A DNA stretch of 64,000 bases from [Clostridium] symbiosum. GTDB lineage: Bacteria > Bacillota > Clostridia > Lachnospirales > Lachnospiraceae. The position numbers and the translations under genes were made by a program. Location of the stretch: NCBI GenBank assembly GCA_036419695.1, contig CP143946.1:2598001-2662000 (forward strand), given 5' to 3'. How positions within the stretch are numbered: position 1 is the first letter of the stretch; the number at the start of each line of letters is the position of its first letter. This document shows positions 17,212 to 25,525 of this stretch, in pieces. The notes under the pieces are model-generated. The model searched no databases and was not told where the DNA came from. It saw only the letters and a program-made list of their open reading frames with translations.

Positions 17212-18060
17212 TCAGTTATGGCCGTTGTGATGCTTATTGTGGCATTTTCCACGGGTGTCAGGGATACAGCCGTCGTCTGTGGAACCGGAGGCGGCATCCG
17301 GGTCCGTCTGTCCGTCCAGGCGCTTCCCGTTCTGTTCCGCCCTGTGTTCACAATGTTCCGTATGCCCTCTGATCTCTTTCATGGACTTATCCTTGAACTC
17401 ATCCAGGGTAGCCATGGGATCCACATCCAGAAGTTCCTGGATGGCGTAATACTTGCCGACGGACATACCATGGCTGTGTGCCTCGCTGCACATATGGCTG
17501 TCTACACTGGCATATTCCGCAGTTACATTCCCATGGCACTGTTCTAAGGCGGTATCGACGGAAGCCTGAAGATTTTCCAGGAGCCGGCTGTTTCCATTTC
17601 TGTTTTCCAGGGTGACGGATACCACGGCGTTATTTTTCAGATAAGACTGCATGGCCTCACTGCCCAGCAGGCGTTCCATGGCCTCCCCGTATTCCAGATG
17701 CTTCAGGGAGACTTCCCGGAGCACATTTTCTCCGTCCGCCCCGTAGGGAACCTCGTCCACGACCCTTCCCCAGCGGTTGATATCCAGTTCAATACTGGGA
17801 TTGACATCAATGCTGATGGTGGCGGCCTCGGTATAATAGAGCTTGTAGCCTCCGAACCCGCTTCCCACAAGAAGCATGAGACAGGCGGCGGAGATGGCCC
17901 ATTTCATTCCGGGTGAGGTGAAACGGTGTTTCCTGTGCGTTTTTTTCTGCTGTTTTCTTCTCATTCCGCCGACAACAGCCGCGCGTGTGCGTTCTTTCAG
18001 CGCATCATCACATTTAACGGCGTCAAATGCGTTTTGGATCTTCTGTTTCACCTTCCTCAC
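17212..18060 (-). CDS. RsgI-like anti-sigma factor with Cys/His-rich tail
   Basis: 282 residues. A basic cytoplasmic N-terminus (1-52) precedes one membrane helix (about 53-73). Just outside it is a segment with SIDVNPSIELDINRWGRVV, the recognisable middle-domain motif of RsgI-type anti-sigma factors. The outer C-terminal part is rich in His and Cys (HTEHCEHR; then a tail ending CHNKHHNGHN), which may bind metal. The gene overlaps the 3' end of the sigma gene by 38 bp, as is common for sigma/anti-sigma pairs. Function is inferred from this pairing and the motif. Confidence 0.82.
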   Translation of the reverse strand: MRKVKQKIQNAFDAVKCDDALKERTRAAVVGGMRRKQQKKTHRKHRFTSPGMKWAISAACLMLLVGSGFGGYKLYYTEAATISIDVNPSIELDINRWGRVVDEVPYGADGENVLREVSLKHLEYGEAMERLLGSEAMQSYLKNNAVVSVTLENRNGNSRLLENLQASVDTALEQCHGNVTAEYASVDSHMCSEAHSHGMSVGKYYAIQELLDVDPMATLDEFKDKSMKEIRGHTEHCEHRAEQNGKRLDGQTDPDAASGSTDDGCIPDTRGKCHNKHHNGHN

Positions 18061-18526
18061 CTCCCAGTCTGTTTTTCAGTTCCGCTTTGGCTCTTGCCAG
18101 ATGCGTATATACCGTATTGACATTCTTATGTAAAATACCTGCGATTTCCACGGAGGAATATCCCTCGTAATAATGCAGATAGATCAGGATTTTATATTTT
18201 TCAGGAAGCTGTATCACGGCCTCCAGAACCTCGGAATGTTCGTCACCGTCCGGCGCCGCCGTGGCCATGGCCTCCTCCAGGGAACAGGTATTGCGGCGGA
18301 AAAAACTGCGCAGCACATCCTTGCACCGGTTGACGGTCACTCGGATCAGCCAGGCTTTTCTGTGCTCCTCAGACTGAAAGGGTTCGGAAAAAAGGGCGTA
18401 TTTCAAAAATACATCCTGAAATACGTCCTCCGTATCGCTTTCATTTTTCATATAGACAAAGCAGATATGCTTCACCATATCGGCATATTGGCCGATTGTC
18501 TGCTCTACATCCGATTCCTGCCGCAT
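18023..18526 (-). CDS. ECF-type RNA polymerase sigma factor
   Basis: 167 residues with region 2 (DTEDVFQDVFLKYALF; the RKAWLIRVTVNRCKD block) and region 4 (LPEKYKILIYLHYYEGYSSVEIAGIL). There is no region 1 or 3, as expected for extracytoplasmic-function sigma factors. It is flanked by a small secreted Cys/His-rich protein upstream (21-bp gap) and the RsgI-like protein downstream (overlap), on one transcript. It probably directs its own operon when the membrane partner releases it. Confidence 0.94.
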   Translation of the reverse strand: MRQESDVEQTIGQYADMVKHICFVYMKNESDTEDVFQDVFLKYALFSEPFQSEEHRKAWLIRVTVNRCKDVLRSFFRRNTCSLEEAMATAAPDGDEHSEVLEAVIQLPEKYKILIYLHYYEGYSSVEIAGILHKNVNTVYTHLARAKAELKNRLGGEEGETEDPKRI

Positions 18527-18547
18527 TGTTTCTCCATAAAGTAATTT

Positions 18548-18901
18548 TTATCTGTGATGTGAGCCGCAGCCCTGCCTGTTGTGATGGCCGCTGCGGTTCC
18601 CGCTTTCACTGTGATGACCGTTGGAACTTCTGCCGTCCGAATTGCCGGAGGCTGAAGCAGCCGGAGAACCTGCGGATGAGGAGGCGCACCAGCTATGTGT
18701 ACCGTCGGGGCACACCCAGTTCCCGTCCTCGGACCAGTGGCCCTCACAGTCTCCGTGGTCATGAGTGGTACAGTATTCATAACCGGTACAGTCTTCGTAT
18801 CCTCTCGGACAGCTCCACTCGGCTCCAAACGCCAGGCTGCTGCCTGCAAATACCAATACGATTCCAGTTGCTGCTGTTGCCATTATAGTTCTGATTTTCA
18901 T
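18548..18901 (-). CDS. Small secreted Cys/His-rich protein of the sigma-factor operon
   Basis: 117 residues from the ATG at 18901, which has AAGGAG 10 bases upstream; an in-frame ATG at 18988 lacks one. Residues 1-27 form a signal peptide (TIMATAATGIVLVFAGSSLA followed by FGA). The mature part has seven cysteines within aromatic/acidic context (WSCPRGYEDC; GNWVCPDGTHSWC), then a Ser/Gly-rich low-complexity stretch and a tail with HHNRQGCGSHHR. I do not recognise the family. Like the anti-sigma factor two genes downstream, it ends in a His/Cys tail, hinting at a shared ligand such as a metal ion. Confidence 0.75.
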   Translation of the reverse strand: MKIRTIMATAATGIVLVFAGSSLAFGAEWSCPRGYEDCTGYEYCTTHDHGDCEGHWSEDGNWVCPDGTHSWCASSSAGSPAASASGNSDGRSSNGHHSESGNRSGHHNRQGCGSHHR

Positions 18902-19171
18902 TATTTTCAATCTCCTTCTTTCATTCATTTCAATTATAATACGAATGGGGCAGGGGAATCCTTTCAAACTGGTAAAATTTTTTAACATAAGTGACGAAAC
19001 GGATGTTATATGTTAGAATTACAGGAATAGAGACAGGTTCCAAGTCATTAAAATGCGGCGGACGGATTTCACTTAAAGATAACCGGAACGGAAAAGCCGG
19101 GCGGGCGAGAAGCGGGAGGGAGAAACATGATAGGCAGGGGACGGCTGGTTTAAGTTTGTCAGATTGATGAT

Positions 19172-19747
19172 GTGAAGGTGATAATAAATGGCCTGAAACA
19201 ACGCGGCGTGAATGTGGATATATTGCTGCAGAGCAATATCACATATGAAACACCGGAAATAATTAGTATTCAATATTGTATTTTTGGCACAATCGGTGAC
19301 GATGAGCTTGACTACAGCGGTATAAACAGAAAATACGTAACCACGACCATTGACATAAAGCAGGTTAAAAGGATTACCCTGACGGATATCATCGATATCA
19401 ATAAGTTGTACGATATTATAATAGAAAACGGATTCGTGGCAAACGATTGGGACAGCGGAGAAACTGTAAGAGCCGATTTTTTAAACATGCCCAAAGAAGA
19501 CTGCATGGCGCTTCTCAGAACGTCAGACAATCTTCAGACGGTATTCGGCATGGAAAATACAGGGATTTTTAGCGCTGTCCATGAAAAATCACTGTGTATC
19601 TATTTTCAGCCTGAGTTCTTTGGAAAAGGACCTAAGAGTGAGGAACCCAAGCTGTATATCTCCTTAGAGAATATACATAAGGATGTTAAACTGGATTATT
19701 GGGATACCGTCTATAAAGGGGTTACACATGTAGAATGGATAGGATAA
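19172..19747 (+). CDS. Truncated extracellular-type protein, possibly DUF3298-like
   Basis: 191 residues from a GTG start without a convincing ribosome site. The pattern of SNITYETPEIISIQY followed by YVTTTIDIKQVKRITLTDI resembles the DUF3298 half of RsiV/PdaC-type proteins (a strand pair, then a 'K..tL.D.f' turn), but this is tentative. There is no signal peptide or membrane segment. A well-placed ATG with GGGAGGG upstream at 19129 yields only 8 codons before a stop in another frame, so the 5' part may have been lost or frameshifted. Base composition is visibly more A+T-rich than the neighbours. Confidence 0.45.
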   Translation: MKVIINGLKQRGVNVDILLQSNITYETPEIISIQYCIFGTIGDDELDYSGINRKYVTTTIDIKQVKRITLTDIIDINKLYDIIIENGFVANDWDSGETVRADFLNMPKEDCMALLRTSDNLQTVFGMENTGIFSAVHEKSLCIYFQPEFFGKGPKSEEPKLYISLENIHKDVKLDYWDTVYKGVTHVEWIG

Positions 19748-19894
19748 GCAGGGGAACGGATAATTTCCGCATTTGAGTATGCAAAAACCAATCGGTGTGT
19801 AGACGGCTTATCTAAAAAATCTGATACCGGCGGATATATCGGATGAGTTTGCTGTTTACCGGGCCGCAGGTGGGTAAGCGGATGCACTTCTCTA

Positions 19895-19923
19895 TTGACA
19901 CAGGCTCAAATCAACCATATAAT
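19895..19923 (+). promoter_or_regulatory. Consensus sigma-A promoter of the regulator/kinase operon
   Basis: TTGACA (19895-19900), 17-bp spacer, TATAAT (19918-19923): a perfect housekeeping promoter. Transcription would start near 19930, right at the foot of the first leader hairpin. Confidence 0.85.
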
Positions 19924-19932
19924 AAAAGCAGT

Positions 19933-20020
19933 ACAATATGCGAATGGCACCTGCCGTTCGCATATTGTCGTTTCAGGGAAGATGAACACTTTCGTTCATC
20001 TGATGCAAGAGAGGAGGGGA
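19933..20020 (+). promoter_or_regulatory. Two-hairpin 5' leader, copy 1
   Basis: Hairpin 1 (19933-19968) pairs ATATGCGAATGGC with GCCGTTCGCATAT around a 4-nt loop. After CGTTT and a short spacer comes hairpin 2 (19981-20000, GATGAAC/GTTCATC), then a purine run AAGAGAGGAGGGGA (20008-20020 region) that includes the ribosome site of the TTG-start regulator gene. The same promoter, hairpins and spacings recur at 51.3-51.4 kb ahead of a GGDEF-type gene. Likely a conserved cis-regulatory RNA; its ligand or partner is unknown. Confidence 0.7.
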
Positions 20021-20024
20021 CCTG

Positions 20025-20705
20025 TTGGAGCAAACGTATTGGCTGCTGGCCGTTGATGATGAGCCGGATATTTTAAGAACAAACCGAAAATACCTGGAGG
20101 CCAGGGGGTACAAGGTTGATACGGCCGTCTGTGCCAAGGACGGCCTGGAATTGCTGCGCCAGCGCAGCTATGACTGTATTCTATTGGATGTACTTCTGCC
20201 GGATCTCAACGGATTTGAGCTATGTCAGGCGGTACGCAATATTACATCAGCGCCGATTCTGTTTTTAAGCTGCATGGACGATGAGGAGGATAAGATCCGG
20301 GGATTGATGGCCGGCGGGGACGATTATATTACCAAACCTTACAGCTTAAAGGAACTGGCAGCCCGGGTTTATGCACAGGTGCGGCGCAGTGTGATGCAGG
20401 GATTCATCATCGACCATCATCAGCAGAGCCTGACCGCAGGAAACCATGTGATTTTGCTGTCCCAAAAAGAGTTTGATTTGTTCCTGTATCTCTTAGGAAA
20501 CCCCGGCCGGATCTTAACCCCGGAGGAACTGTACAGAGAGGTATGGAGAACAGGGAAGCCGGATACCACAAATTCGGTTGCAGTACATATTGCAAGGCTG
20601 CGGCGCAAACTGGATGAGGCAGGCCATCTGGTCGGTAACATCGAAACGGTGCGCGGGGAGGGCTATCAGTTCCATCCCAGGTCGGAAGCGAGGACGAAAT
20701 TATGA
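20025..20705 (+). CDS. OmpR/PhoB-family response regulator
   Basis: 226 residues from a TTG start behind GAGGAGGGG. The receiver domain has D11/D12, phospho-acceptor D55 in ILLDVLLPD and a TKPYS switch; the C-terminal winged helix ends in TVRGEGYQFHPR. It overlaps the kinase gene by 4 bp (ATGA), so the pair is translationally coupled. It lies behind a perfect sigma-A promoter and a structured leader. The regulon is unknown. Confidence 0.94.
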   Translation: MEQTYWLLAVDDEPDILRTNRKYLEARGYKVDTAVCAKDGLELLRQRSYDCILLDVLLPDLNGFELCQAVRNITSAPILFLSCMDDEEDKIRGLMAGGDDYITKPYSLKELAARVYAQVRRSVMQGFIIDHHQQSLTAGNHVILLSQKEFDLFLYLLGNPGRILTPEELYREVWRTGKPDTTNSVAVHIARLRRKLDEAGHLVGNIETVRGEGYQFHPRSEARTKL

Positions 20706-22699
20706 AACGGTTTCTATGTCTGTTAGCCTTAATACTGACGGTTTGTATCACCATGCTGTTCACCGCATCCCAGCCATTCGTCACGGAAGGGCCAAAGGCG
20801 GGGGCAGGAGTATTGGATTTCTGCGAGACAGATTTTCAATCGGACGTCTATGCACTGGATGGGGAATGGGAGTTTTATTATGGACGGCTCTACACCCCGG
20901 AGGACTTTGAGCAGGGGCAGACAGAGGGGATAGAGTATATCTCCCTGCCCGGGCCATGGATTAAGCTGGGCTATCCGAGGCTTGGATATGCCACATACCG
21001 CCTGCATATCAGGACCGCCAGTGACCGGCCGCTGATGCTCTATGTGCCGGAGATCATGTCCTCCTCCATCATCTGGGCCAATGGGACAGAAGTATTTGAG
21101 GCCGGGCATCCGGGAGACTCGGCGGCCCGCACGACTCCCGGTGTGAGGAATGACCTTCTGGCCGTGGCGCCCCAGGACGGCGCGGTGGAGCTGGTGGTTC
21201 AGGCGTCTAATTACCATATGAATGGGAGCGGTATTTTTTATCCGCTTCTCATCGGCCGCGACACGGTGCTGCTCCATCATATTTTCTGGCAGAGGCTCTT
21301 GATTGCGTTTGCCCTGGGCGGAATATTGTTTATGGGCATCTATCACCTGTTTCTGTTTGCATTTAGACGGAGGGAGAAAATCTATCTCATATATAGTGTA
21401 ACCTGTCTGGTGACGACGGTCCGCCTGGCCATGGAGAGCAACAATCTGTTCCAGTATTTTCTGCCCGGCGGGATCGGGCCGGTGCTGAACCGGGTGTTTC
21501 TGCTACTGTTTACCTTACAGAACCTTTGCATCTGTATTTTTCTGCTGCGTATGTTCTCGGTCCGTCTGGGCCGCATCCTGCAAGCGGTCTATGGAGTCAG
21601 TTTTATCCTGCCCATGGCGCTGATTTGCATCCGCAGCGTTCCCTATGCGGTGGCGGTGAACTGGATGTTCCTGGTGCTGCTGCCATATGGCATCTCAGTG
21701 GTGCTGGTGATAAAAAGCGGGAAGATTGGCAGGGATCCGTACCGGCTTCTGTATCTGTTAAGTTTAATCATCTTTATTTTCTTCGGCCCGCTGTCGAAGA
21801 CGGTTTTTGAGGGAGCGCTTTTTGTGCCTGGAATTGCCCCGAACCTGTTCTTACTTCTTTGCCAGTGTACGATGCTCTCACGAAATTATGCAAAGGCCCA
21901 CAATGAGGTGGAGCGGATCAACGAAAACCTGGAGCTTTTGGTGGAGCAGAGGACGGAAGAGTTAAATAAGTCCAACCGGCAGTTGGCGGCGTCCCAGGAA
22001 GCCCTGCGGGAAATGATTGCCAATATCTCTCATGACCTCAAAACGCCTCTGACCGTGCTGAATAATTATCTGGAGCTGCTGGGGGACGGAACCATAACGG
22101 CCAACGAGCAGGAGCGGGCGGAATATCTGGGAATCGCGTACCACAAGAACCTGGATCTCCAGAGGCTGATTCACAACCTGTTTGAAGTGACCAGGATGGA
22201 GGGCGGAACAGCGGTTTACAGAAAAGAGCGGATCCCTGCGGTCCAGTTGATGAAGGAGGCGCAGATCAAATACGCGGAGCTGGTCCAGGACAAAGGGATC
22301 GGATTTTCTGCTGAAGCGGAGGAGGACGTCGAACTGGCGGTGGATCGCAATAAGATATGGAGTGTGCTGGACAACCTGGTTTACAACGCAATCCGTTATA
22401 CAAAGGAGGGAGGCAGCATCTCTCTCCGTATCAAAAGGAACGGGGAGCGGATCGAGCTGAAGGCGGAGGATACCGGGGAGGGCATCGGACCGGAACACCT
22501 TCCCCATATTTTTGAGCGTTTTTACAAGGTCTCGCCGGAGCGCGGGGAGAAGGACGGATCCAGCGGTCTGGGACTCTATATTGTCAAGACGGCCGTGGAA
22601 GCCATGGGAGGTACGGTGGGAGTGGAGAGTACGCCTGGAAAGGGAACTGTATTCACTATTCAATTTCCTGTCAATCAAGATCCTGTCAATCGAGAATAA
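20702..22699 (+). CDS. 7TM sensor histidine kinase (7TMR-DISM-like)
   Basis: 665 residues. A signal-anchor (1-23) is followed by an extracellular jelly-roll-like sensor (about 45-185, with LDGEWEFYYGRLYTPEDF), seven membrane helices (about 195-395), a coiled-coil (400-435), HisKA with NISHDLKTPLTVLNNY (H444) and a HATPase domain with DTGEGIG and SSGLGLYI. The outer domain type binds small ligands, often carbohydrates, in known relatives. The last codons contain a 15-bp direct repeat (22666-22695), and the 3' end touches a truncated cell-wall-binding gene, so the C-terminal tail may be rearranged. Confidence 0.93.
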   Translation: MKRFLCLLALILTVCITMLFTASQPFVTEGPKAGAGVLDFCETDFQSDVYALDGEWEFYYGRLYTPEDFEQGQTEGIEYISLPGPWIKLGYPRLGYATYRLHIRTASDRPLMLYVPEIMSSSIIWANGTEVFEAGHPGDSAARTTPGVRNDLLAVAPQDGAVELVVQASNYHMNGSGIFYPLLIGRDTVLLHHIFWQRLLIAFALGGILFMGIYHLFLFAFRRREKIYLIYSVTCLVTTVRLAMESNNLFQYFLPGGIGPVLNRVFLLLFTLQNLCICIFLLRMFSVRLGRILQAVYGVSFILPMALICIRSVPYAVAVNWMFLVLLPYGISVVLVIKSGKIGRDPYRLLYLLSLIIFIFFGPLSKTVFEGALFVPGIAPNLFLLLCQCTMLSRNYAKAHNEVERINENLELLVEQRTEELNKSNRQLAASQEALREMIANISHDLKTPLTVLNNYLELLGDGTITANEQERAEYLGIAYHKNLDLQRLIHNLFEVTRMEGGTAVYRKERIPAVQLMKEAQIKYAELVQDKGIGFSAEAEEDVELAVDRNKIWSVLDNLVYNAIRYTKEGGSISLRIKRNGERIELKAEDTGEGIGPEHLPHIFERFYKVSPERGEKDGSSGLGLYIVKTAVEAMGGTVGVESTPGKGTVFTIQFPVNQDPVNRE

Positions 22700-22721
22700 G
22701 TTTGAAAAAGGGAGTTATCGA

Positions 22722-23333
22722 ATGACGGTTTCCGTCACCGGGGATCATGAGCGGAAGGCGGAGGCAGAGGCTGAGTTTACGGTGAAGCCGAAAGCGGAAC
22801 CAGCTCCCCAGCCGAAGACCAAAAGAGACTCGGACAGAGGTTTTACTGTGAAGTGGCCGGTCTATACTTACTTAAACGGCGAGGTGCCGGCCTCTGCGGG
22901 ATCCGGATCATGGGAGAAGCAGCCGGGCGGTGTCTGGAAGTTCCATAAGGATGGAAGCGCGGACGCACCGGGATCCGGTGCTGCGGGCCCGGCGGCGGCG
23001 GTCACAGACGGCGCAAGGTATGCGGCAAATGAATGGCTGTATATCGACGGCTTCTGGTATCTGTTCGACGCCGACGGCAGGATGGTAGTGGACTGGGCAT
23101 GCGTGAACGGAGCCTGGTATTACTTAAGCACCGCAGAGTATGCGGCGGCGGACGCCGGTCTGAAAGAAGGCGCTATGGTCACCGGCTGGCTGTTCGATCC
23201 ATTTACCAGGCAGTGGTACTGGCTGGACGAGAGCGGCGTCATGGCGGTCGGCTGGGTGGAGATTGACGGAAGACGGTACTATTTTAACCCGGAGAGTGAT
23301 GGGAAGAGAGGGGCGCTGAAGGAGGAACCGTGA
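22722..23333 (+). pseudogene. Truncated cell-wall-binding-repeat protein
   Basis: 203 codons from an ATG with GGGAG upstream, but no signal peptide, though the protein is plainly a surface type. An Ig-like strand region ending in AEAEAEFTVKPK is followed by a linker and cell-wall-binding repeats (WLYIDGFWYLFDADGRMVVD; GAWYYL; RQWYWLDESGVMAVGWVEID). Protein-like sequence (FEKGSYRMTVSV) continues in frame upstream of the ATG into the kinase stop region, so the 5' part of the original gene seems to have been deleted. It could still be translated as a cytoplasmic fragment. Confidence 0.65.
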
Positions 23334-23478
23334 CGCGCCATTGTTTCCACAAATAGGGAAGAAATCGAATTACAGTTACATATCGGTTGGCCCAGGAAAA
23401 ACTGACAATGTGCCCGGAGGTTTTTAGTTTGGAATTGCTGCCATCGGGGAACAATAGAAAAAATAAGAATGTAAATGT

Positions 23479-23517
23479 GAAAAACAGATGCCGGAATATA
23501 CACGGCACCTGTTTTTC
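23479..23517. terminator. Bidirectional terminator between convergent genes
   Basis: GAAAAACAG pairs with CTGTTTTTC, with an inner TGCCG/CGGCA extension. It serves the truncated gene on the plus strand and rng on the minus strand. Confidence 0.8.
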
Positions 23518-23610
23518 TCATTTAATATACGGAACACGGCAGGTTTCGTGAACACGCAGTGTTTCGCAATAAAAACACAGATTTTTGTACAAGAAAGAAT
23601 CCTGCTCGTG

Positions 23611-24816
23611 TCATTGTGCGACACTCTCTTTCAGCATTTCGTAAAACGGTCTTCTCACTTTTTTTCTTGTTATCTCCACAAGCCCCAGCTTTGTCATTTC
23701 CACCAGCACGGTCTTGACCGGATCTTTTCTCAGCTCTTCCTCCAGGCGGGCCAGCAGAAGTTTCTTGTGCTCCTCTTTCGTCATATCGATAAAATCCACA
23801 ATGATGATTCCCGACAGGTTCCGCAGGCACAGCTGTCTTGCCGTCTCGGCGGCAGCCTCCAGGTTGATCTTAAGGATGGTGTCCTCCACGTTCTTTTTTC
23901 CCGTATATTTCCCGGTATTGACATCCACGACCGTCAGCGCCTCCGTCGGCTCAATCACGAGATAGCCTCCCGATTTCAGCCAGACCCGGCGGCCGGAAGC
24001 TTCCTCCATGGCAGATTCGAGGCTGTACAGCTTAATCAGGGGAACCGCTGAATCCTCATAAAACTTTAGTTTCCCTGCATCATCCGGCTGGTTTTCTTCC
24101 AGATAGGCTATCATCCTTGTATGGCACTCCGGAATATCCGTGATAATCGCCTCCAGGCTCCCTGCAAACGTATCGCGGAGTCCCGCAATATAAGAAGGCT
24201 CAGCGCTTTCCAGCACGGAATAGCAGGTCCGGCAGGCGGCTTTTGACAGCAGTTCCTCCATCCTCTCCTTAAGCGCCAGTACCTCCCGCCCGATTGTCTC
24301 CTTTGCCGCACCCATGGCATTGGTCCTGACAATCACGCCGAAACGCTCGTCCTTCAGTGCGTCCAGATATTCCTTTATTTCCGCTTTCCACTTCTCGTCC
24401 CGGATTTTCACGGAAAAACCGACCTGGTTTTTGCCCATGGTCAGGACAGCGTATTTGCCGGTAAAATTCAGGTAACTGCTGAGAACGGGATCTTTTGTCT
24501 TTACCGCATCCCGCGCCACCTGGACCACCAGTTCATCCCCCTGTTTGACCGTCCGGTCCGGACAGAGAGCCGGAAGACAGTCGGCAAACAGATGGGTCCT
24601 GTTCTCCGTCAGGCTGTAGTATCCCGTCTTTCCCCCACCTAGATCCACAAAAGCGGCATTGATATTTTTCACGATATTCTGCACTTTTCCAATATAAATA
24701 TTGCCCAGGAGGCTGTTGCTTTCCTCCTGCTCCAGATTCAGGGAGCGGCATTTGCTGTCAGACATCAGTGCAGTCAGGATCATTCCCTTCCATTTGGTTA
24801 CAATCAGTTTATTCAA
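23611..24816 (-). CDS. rng: Ribonuclease G
   Basis: RNase E/G-family endonuclease for rRNA maturation and mRNA decay. I start it at the TTG at 24816, which overlaps the end of the upstream gene and follows GGAG; this gives 401 residues and the usual NKLIVTKWKG opening. The S1-like segment GNIYIGKVQNIVKNINAAFV (about 38-57) precedes the catalytic core with VVDVNTGKY and IIIVDFIDM, which supply the metal-binding aspartates. The long E. coli RNase E C-terminal scaffold and the Zn-link region are absent. Cotranslated with the TIGR03936 gene. Confidence 0.93.
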   Translation of the reverse strand: MNKLIVTKWKGMILTALMSDSKCRSLNLEQEESNSLLGNIYIGKVQNIVKNINAAFVDLGGGKTGYYSLTENRTHLFADCLPALCPDRTVKQGDELVVQVARDAVKTKDPVLSSYLNFTGKYAVLTMGKNQVGFSVKIRDEKWKAEIKEYLDALKDERFGVIVRTNAMGAAKETIGREVLALKERMEELLSKAACRTCYSVLESAEPSYIAGLRDTFAGSLEAIITDIPECHTRMIAYLEENQPDDAGKLKFYEDSAVPLIKLYSLESAMEEASGRRVWLKSGGYLVIEPTEALTVVDVNTGKYTGKKNVEDTILKINLEAAAETARQLCLRNLSGIIIVDFIDMTKEEHKKLLLARLEEELRKDPVKTVLVEMTKLGLVEITRKKVRRPFYEMLKESVAQ

Positions 24817-25525
24817 TCTCGGCTCCGTATTCTTCCAATGCTTTAAATTGATGGTTCCCTTCCCCGCCCTCATCGGCATAGACTTCCTCGCGCTGCACCT
24901 GGAACCCGAAGACAGGATATTCCTGTCCAAGGAAACTGTAATAAGCGCCGATAATCTGTTCCGGCTTTACGTTGGCCGTGCTGCCGGATGAAATTTTCAA
25001 AAAGATCCGGGTATTCTCATCTGTCAGATATGCCTCGTAAATATAAGGGCGAAGATCCATGGTTTTCTCGCCTTTTTTGGTCTTCTTAACAATTTCAATC
25101 GATTCGCTGCCGCAGAACTCCAGCAGACCTTTCATAAATCCGGGGACATCCTCCGGCTCATATCCCTCCTTGAACCATACCGTATAGTCGGCGGCAGCCA
25201 CGAGGGACATTGCGTTTTTTGCGTTGTCATCCAGTTTTCTGTAGCTCAAAACGCGGAAACCTTCCGCATTTTCCCGGTTGATCCGCTCCATCATTGTGCG
25301 GGAATCCTCCGTGGAATTCACTTCGATATCTACGTATTCCCCATTGCTTAGTATGCCCACTCCGAGCGGGGAGGCGAAGGACATGATTTGATGCGGGCTG
25401 AAGCCCTCGCTGTAACGGATATCCACATCTGCCCTTCTCATCACCTTCTGAAAATAGCGCATAATGTCGAGATGGCCGATAAATTTTAACGGGCCTTGCT
25501 TACTGAACTTTATTCTTATTTTCAT
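24809..25525 (-). CDS. TIGR03936-family radical-SAM-linked protein
   Basis: 238 residues from the ATG at 25525 with AAAGGAGGGG upstream. The opening MKIRIKFSKQGPLKFIGHLD and the RADVDIRYSEGFSPHQIMSF block define this DUF2344 family, which nearly always sits next to a TIGR03960 radical SAM protein and is sometimes fused to it. A role in tRNA or ribosome modification has been suggested for the pair but is not established. It overlaps the upstream radical SAM gene by 26 bp and the downstream rng start by 8 bp, so the three genes are tightly coupled. Confidence 0.9.
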   Translation of the reverse strand: MKIRIKFSKQGPLKFIGHLDIMRYFQKVMRRADVDIRYSEGFSPHQIMSFASPLGVGILSNGEYVDIEVNSTEDSRTMMERINRENAEGFRVLSYRKLDDNAKNAMSLVAAADYTVWFKEGYEPEDVPGFMKGLLEFCGSESIEIVKKTKKGEKTMDLRPYIYEAYLTDENTRIFLKISSGSTANVKPEQIIGAYYSFLGQEYPVFGFQVQREEVYADEGGEGNHQFKALEEYGAEIE

